A stretch of DNA of 64,000 bases from CAVRXQ01 sp963849105 (GTDB lineage: Bacteria; Actinomycetota; Acidimicrobiia; Acidimicrobiales; Bog-793): positions 372,001-436,000 of the forward strand of contig CAWKGD010000005.1 of the NCBI GenBank assembly GCA_963849105.1, in the 5' to 3' direction. Both the position numbers and the translations under genes were made by a program. Positions within the stretch are counted from its first letter, which is position 1; every line of letters begins with the position of its first letter. The notes under the pieces were generated by a model. It saw only the letters and a list, made by a program, of their open reading frames with translations. It did not search any database and had not been told where the DNA came from. Of this stretch, positions 38,093 through 46,187 are shown one piece after another.

Positions 38093-39091
38093 TCAGCTCT
38101 GTTCCCGCCGGTGCCCGCTCGCGAGTTCCCTCAGGACGTCGCTGTCGAACTGGTCGGCCGACGCGAAGGCGAGCTTGCACTTCGTTACTGCTCGCACTGT
38201 CGCGGTGCGCTTGCCGCCTTCGAGCGCGGCGCGCTCGCCGTGGATCGACCCAGGACCGCACTCGACGAGCGGCTTGCCGTCGACCTCGACGCGCACGACA
38301 CCGTCGAGGACCAAGAACAGATCGCGGCCGGCGTCTCCTTGCTCGAGGATCGTTGAGCCTTCCTTCACCGTCGCGACGCGTGGACGCTCGCCGCCACGCA
38401 TCAGCTCGCCCGACATCTCGCGTTCGAGCGCGGTCTCGATCGCCGTCGTGAGCGCCCGCGAATCGCGGTCGCCCCATGGACTGTGAACGCCAAACGCGCG
38501 GCGGTACCAATTCGAGAAGTCGATCAGTCCGGACTTCTGGGCGAGCTTGCCGTCCGGCCCGTAGATCCAGTGCCGCGGGAACGAACTCGCGCCGCGCACG
38601 TCAATGTGCGTACGCCCGTCAACAAAGATCGTCAGGGCGAGCGTCGTCCATACCAAGGGCGCCGACAACTGGATGAACGGCGCCCGCCGGACGCGCCGCG
38701 GCGCGGGAATGCCCGTCCGCCCGCCGGCCGTCTGGACGAACGTCACGCTGCGATCGGTGACGATCGGCTCGGGGCGGATGTCGGGAAGCGGCACCGCCTG
38801 GAAGGTCTTCTCGATGCCGGCGAGCCGCACCGTCGTCGAACCGATCACCCCACCACCGGACTGTCCGTGGTCGACGATCCGGCCGTTCTCGGTTTCGATG
38901 AAGCCGCGCAGTTCATTGGCGAAACGGAAACGGTCCGCCAGGCGCAGCTCCTCGAGGTCCCTCACGACCTCCGGCGGTGCGTTGTCGTAATGGGTGATCC
39001 CGATGTCGAAGGGCGCACGCACCGCGACGCCGCTGATCGCCTCCGACGGGATCCAAGAGATCGAAGTGACCGAAGCCTCGGTGCGCATCAT
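38093..39091 (-). CDS. Cyclic nucleotide-binding domain protein with uncharacterised N-terminal domain
   Basis: 332-residue protein. The C-terminal 90 residues form a CRP-like cyclic nucleotide-binding domain with GSIHGERAALEGG and RTATVRA, keeping the ribose-binding Glu and phosphate-binding Arg. The preceding 230 or so residues have motifs such as SWIPSEAISG, ITHYDNAPPEV, GSTTVRL and FPRHWIYG and match no fold I can name; they look soluble, with no signal peptide or HTH. ATG at 39089-39091 follows a G-rich site; an ATG at 39151 adds a basic 20-residue tail. Gene order suggests it reads the cyclase product. Confidence 0.82.
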   Translation of the reverse strand: MMRTEASVTSISWIPSEAISGVAVRAPFDIGITHYDNAPPEVVRDLEELRLADRFRFANELRGFIETENGRIVDHGQSGGGVIGSTTVRLAGIEKTFQAVPLPDIRPEPIVTDRSVTFVQTAGGRTGIPAPRRVRRAPFIQLSAPLVWTTLALTIFVDGRTHIDVRGASSFPRHWIYGPDGKLAQKSGLIDFSNWYRRAFGVHSPWGDRDSRALTTAIETALEREMSGELMRGGERPRVATVKEGSTILEQGDAGRDLFLVLDGVVRVEVDGKPLVECGPGSIHGERAALEGGKRTATVRAVTKCKLAFASADQFDSDVLRELASGHRREQS

Positions 39092-39252
39092 CGCCCCCCA
39101 GGCGGGCTGTCGCCCGCTCCGCCCGCGTCGGACGCGCGGGTTCTCGTGCATTCAGTGTGCTGCCAAACGGCGACTTCGCAAAGGGTGAGAACCGGTGTTC
39201 GCGATGGAGGCAGACACCCCCAGCTCACCGGGCCCTCCCGCCCCGGCTGGCT

Positions 39253-40734
39253 TCACAGGTCGCGTCGGAGTCGGCCCCGTCCGAGGTCAAAAAGCGCCGT
39301 CTCGGCGGCGTGCACCCCGCACATGCCGTGGACGCCGCCGCCCGGCGGAGTCGACGCGGAGCAGAGGTAGACGCCTTTCAGCGGCGTGCGGTACGGATTC
39401 CACCGCACGACGGGCCGGAACAGGGTCTGGAGAAGGCTCGCCGAGCCACCGGCGATGTCGCCGCCGATGTCGTTCGGGTTCTCCTCCTCCAGTAGCGCTG
39501 GACCCCGCACCGCTCTTGTCGCGACGACGTCGCGGAAGCCGGGGGCGAAGCGCTCGATTTGGGCTTCAATGCGTCCTGTCATGTCGAGGTAAGACCCGTT
39601 CGGGACGTGGCAGTACGCCCACAACGTCGCGCGTCCGACGGGCGCTCGCGACGGATCGATCACGCCCGGTTGCACGACGATGCAGAACGGCCGGTCGGGA
39701 TGGCGACCCTCGGCGACGTCGGACTCCGACCGCGCGACCTCCTCGAAGGAGCCACCGACGTGCACCGTTCCCGCCACGCGGCAAGCGGGAGACGTCCAGG
39801 GGACGGCCCCATTCAGCGCGTAGTCGACCTTGAAGACGCCGGGTCCGTATCGGAAGTGCTCGAGCGCGCGCCGGTAGCGCCGCGGAAAAGCGTCACCGAC
39901 GATCCGGGAAAGAGCGCGAGGTGCGACATCGAAAAGCACGATCTCGGCGTTGCCCACGTCGGACAACCCGCGCACCCACGACCCGCACGACACCTTCCCG
40001 CCGAGCCCTTCCAGCTCTCGTACGAGCGCATCAACAACCTTCGAGCTCCCGCCGCGCACGACCGGCCATCCGGTCGAGTGCGCGAGCGTCGTGAGCAGCA
40101 GTGCGAACGATGCCGTCAAGGGTTGATCGAGCGAGAGCATCGAGTGCGCAGCGACGCCTGCAATGAGTCCGCGCCCCTCGTCGGAAGAGAACCGTTGTGC
40201 AAGATGGCGAGCGGAACGGAGACCGAGCGCGCCAAAGCGCGCCATCGTCAACGGATGCGCAGGCGGTTTGCGGATCGGTGCGAGCACCGTCGGCAGGAAC
40301 TGATCGCGGTGGCGCACCATCCACGAAAAGAGTCGCCGGTACGGATCACGATCCGCGCCGAGCGATTCCGCAGTGTCGGCGACGCTCCCCCGCACCGCGC
40401 CAGCCCGTCCACCGTCGAGCGGATGGGCGACCGCAACCTCGGGCACCAAGAGTTCGACGCCGAGTGCCGGCCAGTCCTCGGCACGGAAGAACGGCGACTC
40501 GGCCAATAGCCCATGCACTGCCGAGCAGAGGTCGTGAACGAAGCCCGGTTCGGTCACCTCGGCGCTGCGACACCCACCACCGGGCTTCGACGACCCCTCG
40601 AGGACCTCGACGTCCAGGCCGTGTCGGGCGAGCTCGATCGCCGCCGCGAGCCCGTTCGGGCCGGATCCGACGACGACCACCCGGTTCGGCTTCGTTCCGA
40701 TGCTTCGCCTAGGAAGCGCCGATGGTGATCCCAC
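39253..40734 (-). CDS. FAD-dependent oxidoreductase, phytoene desaturase-like (PYROXD2 type)
   Basis: 493-residue flavoprotein. The N-terminal dinucleotide fold is VVVVGSGPNGLAAAIELAR followed by LEGSSKPGGGCRS, and the C-terminus has the CrtI-type flavin motif GVYLCSASTPPGGGVHGMCG. The group includes carotenoid desaturases and the vertebrate PYROXD2, and the substrate here is unknown. No carotenoid genes are adjacent. The start is GTG at 40732-40734, 33 bases downstream of the maleylpyruvate isomerase-like gene. Confidence 0.87.
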   Translation of the reverse strand: MGSPSALPRRSIGTKPNRVVVVGSGPNGLAAAIELARHGLDVEVLEGSSKPGGGCRSAEVTEPGFVHDLCSAVHGLLAESPFFRAEDWPALGVELLVPEVAVAHPLDGGRAGAVRGSVADTAESLGADRDPYRRLFSWMVRHRDQFLPTVLAPIRKPPAHPLTMARFGALGLRSARHLAQRFSSDEGRGLIAGVAAHSMLSLDQPLTASFALLLTTLAHSTGWPVVRGGSSKVVDALVRELEGLGGKVSCGSWVRGLSDVGNAEIVLFDVAPRALSRIVGDAFPRRYRRALEHFRYGPGVFKVDYALNGAVPWTSPACRVAGTVHVGGSFEEVARSESDVAEGRHPDRPFCIVVQPGVIDPSRAPVGRATLWAYCHVPNGSYLDMTGRIEAQIERFAPGFRDVVATRAVRGPALLEEENPNDIGGDIAGGSASLLQTLFRPVVRWNPYRTPLKGVYLCSASTPPGGGVHGMCGVHAAETALFDLGRGRLRRDL

Positions 40735-40767
40735 AATCGACGCGTTAGGAGCGGCGCTCGGTTGCGC

Positions 40768-41520
40768 TCACTCGAACTTCACACTCCGCCACGCTTCGGC
40801 GACACTGCGATCGCCATCGATTGCAATGGAATCCCCATCTCCGTTATCGCGGTGGAGGATCCATCGATACAGATCTGACGCGGCACCTTGCACCGTTGCG
40901 TCGACGTCTCCGGCGATGACCTCGAGCCGATTCGGCTCGAGGTCAAGTCGCCATTCCCCCTCGACGTCGGTCGCGCGAAAGGCGATCGCGCCATGGAGTC
41001 CTTCGACCGGCTCTGCTGGTATATAGCGCTCCACGAGACCGAGGAATTCGTCGATTCCGTCGGCAGCGAGCGCGGCATCGATCGGAGAAACAGACCCCGC
41101 GCCGAGCTCCGCGTCGACGCGGTGGATCGCCGTTTCCTGCGCCATGCGGCGGAACCAAAAGCGCGCCGGGGCAGGTGCGCGATCCGACCAGTTCCAGACC
41201 ATCTCGTCCTCGGCCGTCGCGCCCAGCGCGGTGACGAGGCGAGCGAGATTGGTGTCGTATTCGGCCGCAATGGCGTCGAAGCCACCGATCAGTTCATCGA
41301 CCCGTCGCAGGTGAGGTCGCGTTTGGAGGTGGTTTTCCAATACGTTCGCCACCCAGGCGTGCACTGATGTTGCGTGGCCGACGAGTGCTCGCATGTCCCA
41401 GCCTGGACAGCTCGGGATCTCAGCAGACGGCGATGTGCGCGCGACCTTGACGAGACGCCATCCGTCGTCGCGAACGTGTTCGAGGTACGTCTCCGGATCC
41501 ATCTGAAGCGAGTCTGACAC
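40768..41520 (-). CDS. Mycothiol-dependent maleylpyruvate isomerase-type protein
   Basis: 250-residue member of the MDMPI/DinB-like family. The N-terminal four-helix part has IPSCPGWDMRALVGHAT, with the metal His in the LVGHA position, then RMAQETAIHRVDAE with the second metal Glu/His pair; the C-terminal part is an MDMPI_C/SCP-like sandwich. Mycothiol use is limited to Actinomycetota, supporting the taxonomic call. The actual substrate is unknown. The start is GTG at 41518-41520 or ATG 18 bases in. Confidence 0.85.
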   Translation of the reverse strand: MSDSLQMDPETYLEHVRDDGWRLVKVARTSPSAEIPSCPGWDMRALVGHATSVHAWVANVLENHLQTRPHLRRVDELIGGFDAIAAEYDTNLARLVTALGATAEDEMVWNWSDRAPAPARFWFRRMAQETAIHRVDAELGAGSVSPIDAALAADGIDEFLGLVERYIPAEPVEGLHGAIAFRATDVEGEWRLDLEPNRLEVIAGDVDATVQGAASDLYRWILHRDNGDGDSIAIDGDRSVAEAWRSVKFE

Positions 41521-41529
41521 GTCGATCCG

Positions 41530-42561
41530 TCAGCCAGTCGCTGTCTCGATCCGACGACGCGTCGGCATCCGCAATCCCGGAATGGCACCGGTTGCAAGAT
41601 CGGTCGGACCGGAGTTCGCGAGGCTGACCATCGCCGCTGCGGCGATCATCGCCGCGTTGTCGGTGCACATCTGCGGGCTCGGCAGGTGGACCCCGAGCCC
41701 CGCTTCGCCTGCCGTCGATGAAAGCGCCCGACGCAAAGGCCCATTTGCTGCTACACCGCCTGCGAGGCAGATCGAACGCGCGCCGACCTGTTTGGCGGCG
41801 CGAACGGCTTTCGAAACGAGGATGTCGACGACCGCCTCTTGGAACGCCGCAGCGACATCGGCACCGTCGATCTCGGGGTGCGCTTTCACGTGACGGACGA
41901 CAGCCGTCTTCAAGCCGGAGAACGAAAAGGTGAACTCGTCGTCGATCATCGGCCGCGGGAATCGAACGCTCGTCGGGTCACCCGAGGCCGCGAGGCGCTC
42001 GATCGCCGGACCTCCGGGGTACGGCAGGCCCAAAAAACGCGCCACCTTGTCGAACGCTTCGCCCGCCGCGTCGTCGACCGTCTCCCCGAGCACCTCGTAG
42101 CTGCCCGGAGCGGACATCTCGACGAGCAGGGTGTGACCGCCCGATACGAGCAGCACGACCGCCGGCATCTCGACGCCGGGATCCTCGAGCATCGAGGCGA
42201 ACAGGTGGCCCTCGAGGTGATTCACCCCGGCGAAAGGGATCTCCCACGCGAGCGCGAGCGCCTTCGCGTACGAGACGCCGACGAGCAACGCCCCGATCAG
42301 GCCGGGACCGGTCGTCGCGGCCACGGCCCCGAGCGATGGCTCCTCCGGCGAAAGCCCCGCGCCTTCGAGCGCTTCGAGCACGACCGGTGTGATCCGCTCG
42401 AGATGGGCGCGTCCCGCGAGTTCGGGGACGACGCCGCCAAAGCGCGCGTGCAAGTCGACCTGGCTCGAGACGATCGATGACCGAATGACGCGGCCGTCTT
42501 CCACAACGGCCGCCGCCGTTTCGTCACAGGACGTTTCAATGCCGAGGACGAGCGTGCTCAT
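41530..42561 (-). CDS. tsaD: tRNA t6A37 threonylcarbamoyltransferase
   Basis: Transfers threonylcarbamoyl to A37 of ANN-decoding tRNAs, working with TsaB and TsaE. The 343 residues begin STLVLGIETSCDETAAAVV and hold the metal motif NHLEGHLFAS; SGGHTLLVEM and LAGGVAANGPLR complete the ASKHA fold. It overlaps rimI by 4 bases and is the last of the tsaE-tsaB-rimI-tsaD group, all in one direction. Confidence 0.97.
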   Translation of the reverse strand: MSTLVLGIETSCDETAAAVVEDGRVIRSSIVSSQVDLHARFGGVVPELAGRAHLERITPVVLEALEGAGLSPEEPSLGAVAATTGPGLIGALLVGVSYAKALALAWEIPFAGVNHLEGHLFASMLEDPGVEMPAVVLLVSGGHTLLVEMSAPGSYEVLGETVDDAAGEAFDKVARFLGLPYPGGPAIERLAASGDPTSVRFPRPMIDDEFTFSFSGLKTAVVRHVKAHPEIDGADVAAAFQEAVVDILVSKAVRAAKQVGARSICLAGGVAANGPLRRALSSTAGEAGLGVHLPSPQMCTDNAAMIAAAAMVSLANSGPTDLATGAIPGLRMPTRRRIETATG

Positions 42562-43142
42562 TTTGAGGTCCGTTCTTCGACGCTTTCGCCGAGTGCACGA
42601 GCGATCGAACGAAGCCGCTCGCCGTACTCAACGGAATCGGCATCGCCGAGGTGCATGACGAGGCCGTCCTCGCCCGTCGCGACGTAGTAGTTCTTCCGGA
42701 CACCGACTGGGGCGAATCCGAACCACTCGTACAGACGCTGGGCGGGGGCGTTCGACATCCGCACTTCGAGGGTGATCGATTCGGCTCCCCACTCGCACGC
42801 GTCGGCGACGAATCGGTAGAGCAGTCGGGCACCGATCTTGCGCTTCTGCCAGGACGGCGCGACCCCGATCGTCGTCACGTGCGCCTCGCCGGCGACGAGA
42901 ATCCCCCCCGCGTAGCCGACGACGTTTCCGCCCGCGATGGCGACGTAGTAGCGCCGCGTCGAGCGTTGCGCGAGCTCGGAGAGGTACAGGCCCTGCGACC
43001 ACGGCTCGGCGAAGATCTCACGTTCGATCGCGACGACGGCCTGGATGTCGCGCCGACGCATCTCGACGATGTGGACAACTTCGCCGTTGCGAGGCGGAAG
43101 CGGCAGCCCGATCCTGCGCCGCCCTGGTCGATGAAAGGTCAA
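42558..43142 (-). CDS. rimI: Ribosomal-protein-alanine N-acetyltransferase
   Basis: GNAT acetyltransferase, usually acting on the N-terminus of ribosomal protein S18. It has 194 residues; VVGYAGGILVAGEAHVTTIGV leads to the acetyl-CoA loop APSWQKRKIGARLL (the Q/RxxGxG/A variant), then NAPAQRLYEWFGFAPVG. The frame begins at a TTG overlapping the tsaB stop. An alternative start further in would remove the basic first 20 residues or so and still keep the domain. Its place between tsaB and tsaD is conserved in many bacteria. Confidence 0.9.
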   Translation of the reverse strand: MTFHRPGRRRIGLPLPPRNGEVVHIVEMRRRDIQAVVAIEREIFAEPWSQGLYLSELAQRSTRRYYVAIAGGNVVGYAGGILVAGEAHVTTIGVAPSWQKRKIGARLLYRFVADACEWGAESITLEVRMSNAPAQRLYEWFGFAPVGVRKNYYVATGEDGLVMHLGDADSVEYGERLRSIARALGESVEERTSK

Positions 43143-43837
43143 CGGTGCGTCCGCGAAATCGTGGTCGTCCGCGTCTCGAAATTCGCCACGGCGTCAGCCT
43201 GGCGAAGGTAGACGGGTGCGACCGACAACGCGTCCTCGACGGCGCCCCGACAGAACCTGGCGAAGCCGACGCGACCGACGGCTCCGACCGACGGTGCGAA
43301 GAGCATCTCGTCATCGATGATCCGCGCGTCGATGGATCGGTCAAGGTGGCCCGAAAGACGCCTGGTGCCGTCGCCGACGAGCACAACCGGAGCTGATTTC
43401 AAAAGACGCGAGACGAGCGTTCCTGCGGTACCGATCTCGAGCGAGCCGTCTTCGAATTCCCAAGCGACCTCGTTTCGGCGCATATCGACCACCGGGACGA
43501 TCGCGACGCCGTCACCGAGGGCCTGCCTCGCCATCTCCCGTAGCGCTTGGGTGCTCCGCACAGCGACGACTGGGATTGCAAGCGCCAAGGCGAAGGCTTT
43601 GGCCGCTGCGATCCCGACGCGCAATCCGGTGAACAGACCCGGTCCCACGTCTACGGCGATCGCGCCGAGCGCCCGTGCGGGCGTGCTCGACTCGACGAGA
43701 ACCCGCTCGATTGCCGGATGGAGGGTCTCGACGTGCAGCCGCCCCGGTCGGGTCGATGACGACACCAAGACGCGATCGTCCGCGAAAACCGCCGCGCCGA
43801 CTTCGAGCGTCGCCGTCTCCAGCGCAAGGAGCCTCAA
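43139..43837 (-). CDS. tsaB: t6A biosynthesis dimerisation protein
   Basis: Non-catalytic ASKHA partner of TsaD in t6A37 formation. I chose TTG at 43835-43837, giving 232 residues starting with RLLALETATLEVG, because an AGAGG ribosome site lies 8 bases before it and it starts 13 bases after tsaE. The frame stays open to a GTG at 43894 that would overlap tsaE by 44 bases. VGPGLFTGLRVGIAAAKAFA is the family signature. Confidence 0.9.
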   Translation of the reverse strand: MRLLALETATLEVGAAVFADDRVLVSSSTRPGRLHVETLHPAIERVLVESSTPARALGAIAVDVGPGLFTGLRVGIAAAKAFALALAIPVVAVRSTQALREMARQALGDGVAIVPVVDMRRNEVAWEFEDGSLEIGTAGTLVSRLLKSAPVVLVGDGTRRLSGHLDRSIDARIIDDEMLFAPSVGAVGRVGFARFCRGAVEDALSVAPVYLRQADAVANFETRTTTISRTHR

Positions 43838-43850
43838 GCGGACCGCCTCT

Positions 43851-44372
43851 TCACGACGTCCCGCTCGATACGCCGGACACAGCCCGTTCGACACGATCGT
43901 TCAAGGTGTCAAAGCGCGACAACCAATTCGCGTCCTCGCAGCGGAAGGTGACCTGGCGCTGGTCGATGTCATCGTCCGCTTCCTGAGTGAGGGAGCATTC
44001 CAGCGCGTCCTGTCCGAGCCGGGCGCGCAAGCGCTCACCCCACTCGACGATCACGACGCAGCCGTCATCGAGCATCTCATTGAGCGCGAGGTCCGCCAGG
44101 TCGTCCTCGTCGTCGATTCGGTAACAGTCGACGTGCGCGACCGGCGGATCGCAGTCGTAGCGGTGGCACAGCGTGAACGTGGGGCTCGTGACCCCCGACG
44201 CGCCGAGCGCTTCGACTATCGCCTTCGTGAGGGTGGTCTTTCCCGCCCCGAGCTCGCCGACGAGCAGGACGACGTCGCCAGGGACAAGCAGCGACGCGAC
44301 CGCCGCGCCGACGCGCTTCGTCTCTTCGACCGCACGCGACGTGACCGCGAAGGTGGAAGTGACTTCGCTCAT
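43851..44372 (-). CDS. tsaE: t6A biosynthesis ATPase
   Basis: P-loop ATPase that resets the TsaBD complex after tRNA modification. The 173 residues contain Walker A GELGAGKTTLTK, SPTFTL, and HVDCYRID followed by VIVEWGERL, the typical TsaE order. The C-terminal 40 residues are variable. The ATG overlaps the stop of the uracil-DNA glycosylase gene by 4 bases. Confidence 0.95.
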   Translation of the reverse strand: MSEVTSTFAVTSRAVEETKRVGAAVASLLVPGDVVLLVGELGAGKTTLTKAIVEALGASGVTSPTFTLCHRYDCDPPVAHVDCYRIDDEDDLADLALNEMLDDGCVVIVEWGERLRARLGQDALECSLTQEADDDIDQRQVTFRCEDANWLSRFDTLNDRVERAVSGVSSGTS

Positions 44373-44935
44373 GCCTCGCCTTTGTCCGTCAATACCCGCT
44401 TTGCCCGTACGAAGTCGGCGCGCATCTGCGCGAGCACCACCCCGCCTCCGCGCAACGCCGCCGCAGGATGAAACGTCGGCACGAGCACGCCGCGACCGAA
44501 CGGGTACGTGCGTCCCCTCAACCTGGTGACCCCGTCGGTCGCGCCGAGCAACGCCCGGGCGGCGAAATTGCCGAGGGTGACGACGACACCCGGATCGACG
44601 GCCTCGATCTGGCCGTCGAGGAAGTGCCGGCAGGCGGCGACCTCTTCAGGATGTGGGTCGCGATTGTTCGGCGGCCGGCATTTCACGACGTTCGCGATGT
44701 AGCACTCGGCGCGAGTCAATCCAATTTCCTCTTCGATCAGTCGATCAAGCAGCTTGCCGGAACGCCCGACGAACGGCTCGCCCTCGAGGTCTTCATCTCG
44801 CCCCGGTCCCTCGCCGACGAACATCAGTCGCGCGCGCGGCGACCCGGCGGCGAAAACGACGTTCGTGCGTCCGTCGGCGAGTGGGCACGCGACACAGGCC
44901 TTCGCGGCTCGCTCGAGCTCCGCGAGCGAGACCAC
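44369..44935 (-). CDS. Uracil-DNA glycosylase, type 4 (iron-sulfur)
   Basis: Removes uracil from DNA. The 188 residues, counted from GTG at 44933-44935, have the four 4Fe-4S cysteines Cys14, Cys17, Cys86 and Cys102 (CxxC and Cx15C). GEGPGRDEDLEGEPFVG is the catalytic and uracil-binding region, and FHPAAAL is the DNA-binding loop. The frame is open upstream to 45175 through the end of alr, but that part is low-complexity and unlike the family. The gene lies between alr and tsaE in one transcription direction. Confidence 0.9.
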   Translation of the reverse strand: MVSLAELERAAKACVACPLADGRTNVVFAAGSPRARLMFVGEGPGRDEDLEGEPFVGRSGKLLDRLIEEEIGLTRAECYIANVVKCRPPNNRDPHPEEVAACRHFLDGQIEAVDPGVVVTLGNFAARALLGATDGVTRLRGRTYPFGRGVLVPTFHPAAALRGGGVVLAQMRADFVRAKRVLTDKGEA

Positions 44936-44978
44936 CCTTCCATCGTAACCCCCTGACCAGGAGGTTCCTTCCGGCGCC

Positions 44979-46187
44979 CTAAGGACCGGTGGCGACTGAG
45001 TCCTTGTCAGCGGCTTCTTCGCTGGCGGGGATCCAGCGACCGGAGACCCGCGGCACGCGTGGCCCGATCCCACAGAGCACTTCGTAGGAGATCGTCCCGA
45101 GCCGCCGCGCCCACTCATCGGCGGTGATCTCCTCGTCTCCCTGGCGGCCGATGAGGACCACGCGGTCGCCGACACGGACGTCGTCGCGACCGCAGTCGAC
45201 CATGAGCTGGTCCATCGTCACCGTGCCGCAGATCGGCCGCCGCTTCCCCCGGATCAGCACTTCGCCCCCCTCGGATCCGAGGCAACGGGTGACGCCGTCG
45301 GCGTACCCGAGCGGGACGACGGCGACCCGGCTGTCCTTCGGCAACGGAATGGTGCGGCCGTAACTCACGCGTTCGCCGGCATCGAGATCCCGCACGAGGT
45401 GCACCCGCGCGGTCAAGGAGAGCACCGGTACCAAAGAATCGCGATCGCCGACGCGGCGGACCTCGTCCTCAAGGATCGCCGCGACCTTCGCCGAGGGTGG
45501 GTACCCATACGACGCGATGCCGCAGCGGACGAGGTCGAATCGGCTGCTCGGATGGGCGATCGCCGCGGCGGAATTCGCGGCGTGCAACACGGGAGGCCTG
45601 ATGCCCGCCTCGCGCAGGAGTGCAGTGACACGACCGAATCGATCGAGTTGTTCTTCCGTGAAGCCGTCGTCGGGGTCGTCGGCGACGGCGAAGTGCGTCC
45701 ACAGCCCTTCGAGCCGGAGCCCCGGTGCGTCGACGACCGACTCGCAAAGCGCAAGGGCATCGGTGGGATCGGCGCCCACTCGGTGCATCCCGGTGTCGAT
45801 CTTGACGTGCACCGGCACCGTGCTCTGAAGTCGGCGCGCCGCCCGATCCGCGGCGGCGATCGCGTGCGGTCGATAGAGCGACAGCATCACGCCGGCCGCT
45901 ACGAGCGGTTCCATCGCGTCCTCGGACGGCTCCATGAAGATGAGGATCGGCGCATCGATTCCCGCTTCGCGGAGGGCGACCGCTTCCTCAGCGAGCGCGA
46001 CACCGACCGACTGTGCGCCGCCCAAAAGAGCCGCGCGCGCGATGTCGATGGCGCCATGGCCGTAGCCGTCGGCCTTCACGACTGTGCAGAGCTTCGCGGG
46101 CGCGACGATTCGGGCAAGTAGCGCCGCGTTGTGTTGCACGCGGCCGAGATCAACTTCCGCCCACGCCTGCCGGTATGTCGTGTTCAT
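44979..46187 (-). CDS. alr: Alanine racemase
   Basis: PLP enzyme providing D-alanine for peptidoglycan. The 402 residues contain the PLP lysine in VVKADGYGHGA and the catalytic tyrosine in the C-terminal half (RVSYGRTIPLP precedes the PLGYADG segment); GTVTMDQLMVD is also characteristic. The C-terminal 20 residues are a charged tail. The ATG overlaps the stop of the nnr gene by 4 bases, an arrangement common in Actinomycetota. Confidence 0.96.
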   Translation of the reverse strand: MNTTYRQAWAEVDLGRVQHNAALLARIVAPAKLCTVVKADGYGHGAIDIARAALLGGAQSVGVALAEEAVALREAGIDAPILIFMEPSEDAMEPLVAAGVMLSLYRPHAIAAADRAARRLQSTVPVHVKIDTGMHRVGADPTDALALCESVVDAPGLRLEGLWTHFAVADDPDDGFTEEQLDRFGRVTALLREAGIRPPVLHAANSAAAIAHPSSRFDLVRCGIASYGYPPSAKVAAILEDEVRRVGDRDSLVPVLSLTARVHLVRDLDAGERVSYGRTIPLPKDSRVAVVPLGYADGVTRCLGSEGGEVLIRGKRRPICGTVTMDQLMVDCGRDDVRVGDRVVLIGRQGDEEITADEWARRLGTISYEVLCGIGPRVPRVSGRWIPASEEAADKDSVATGP

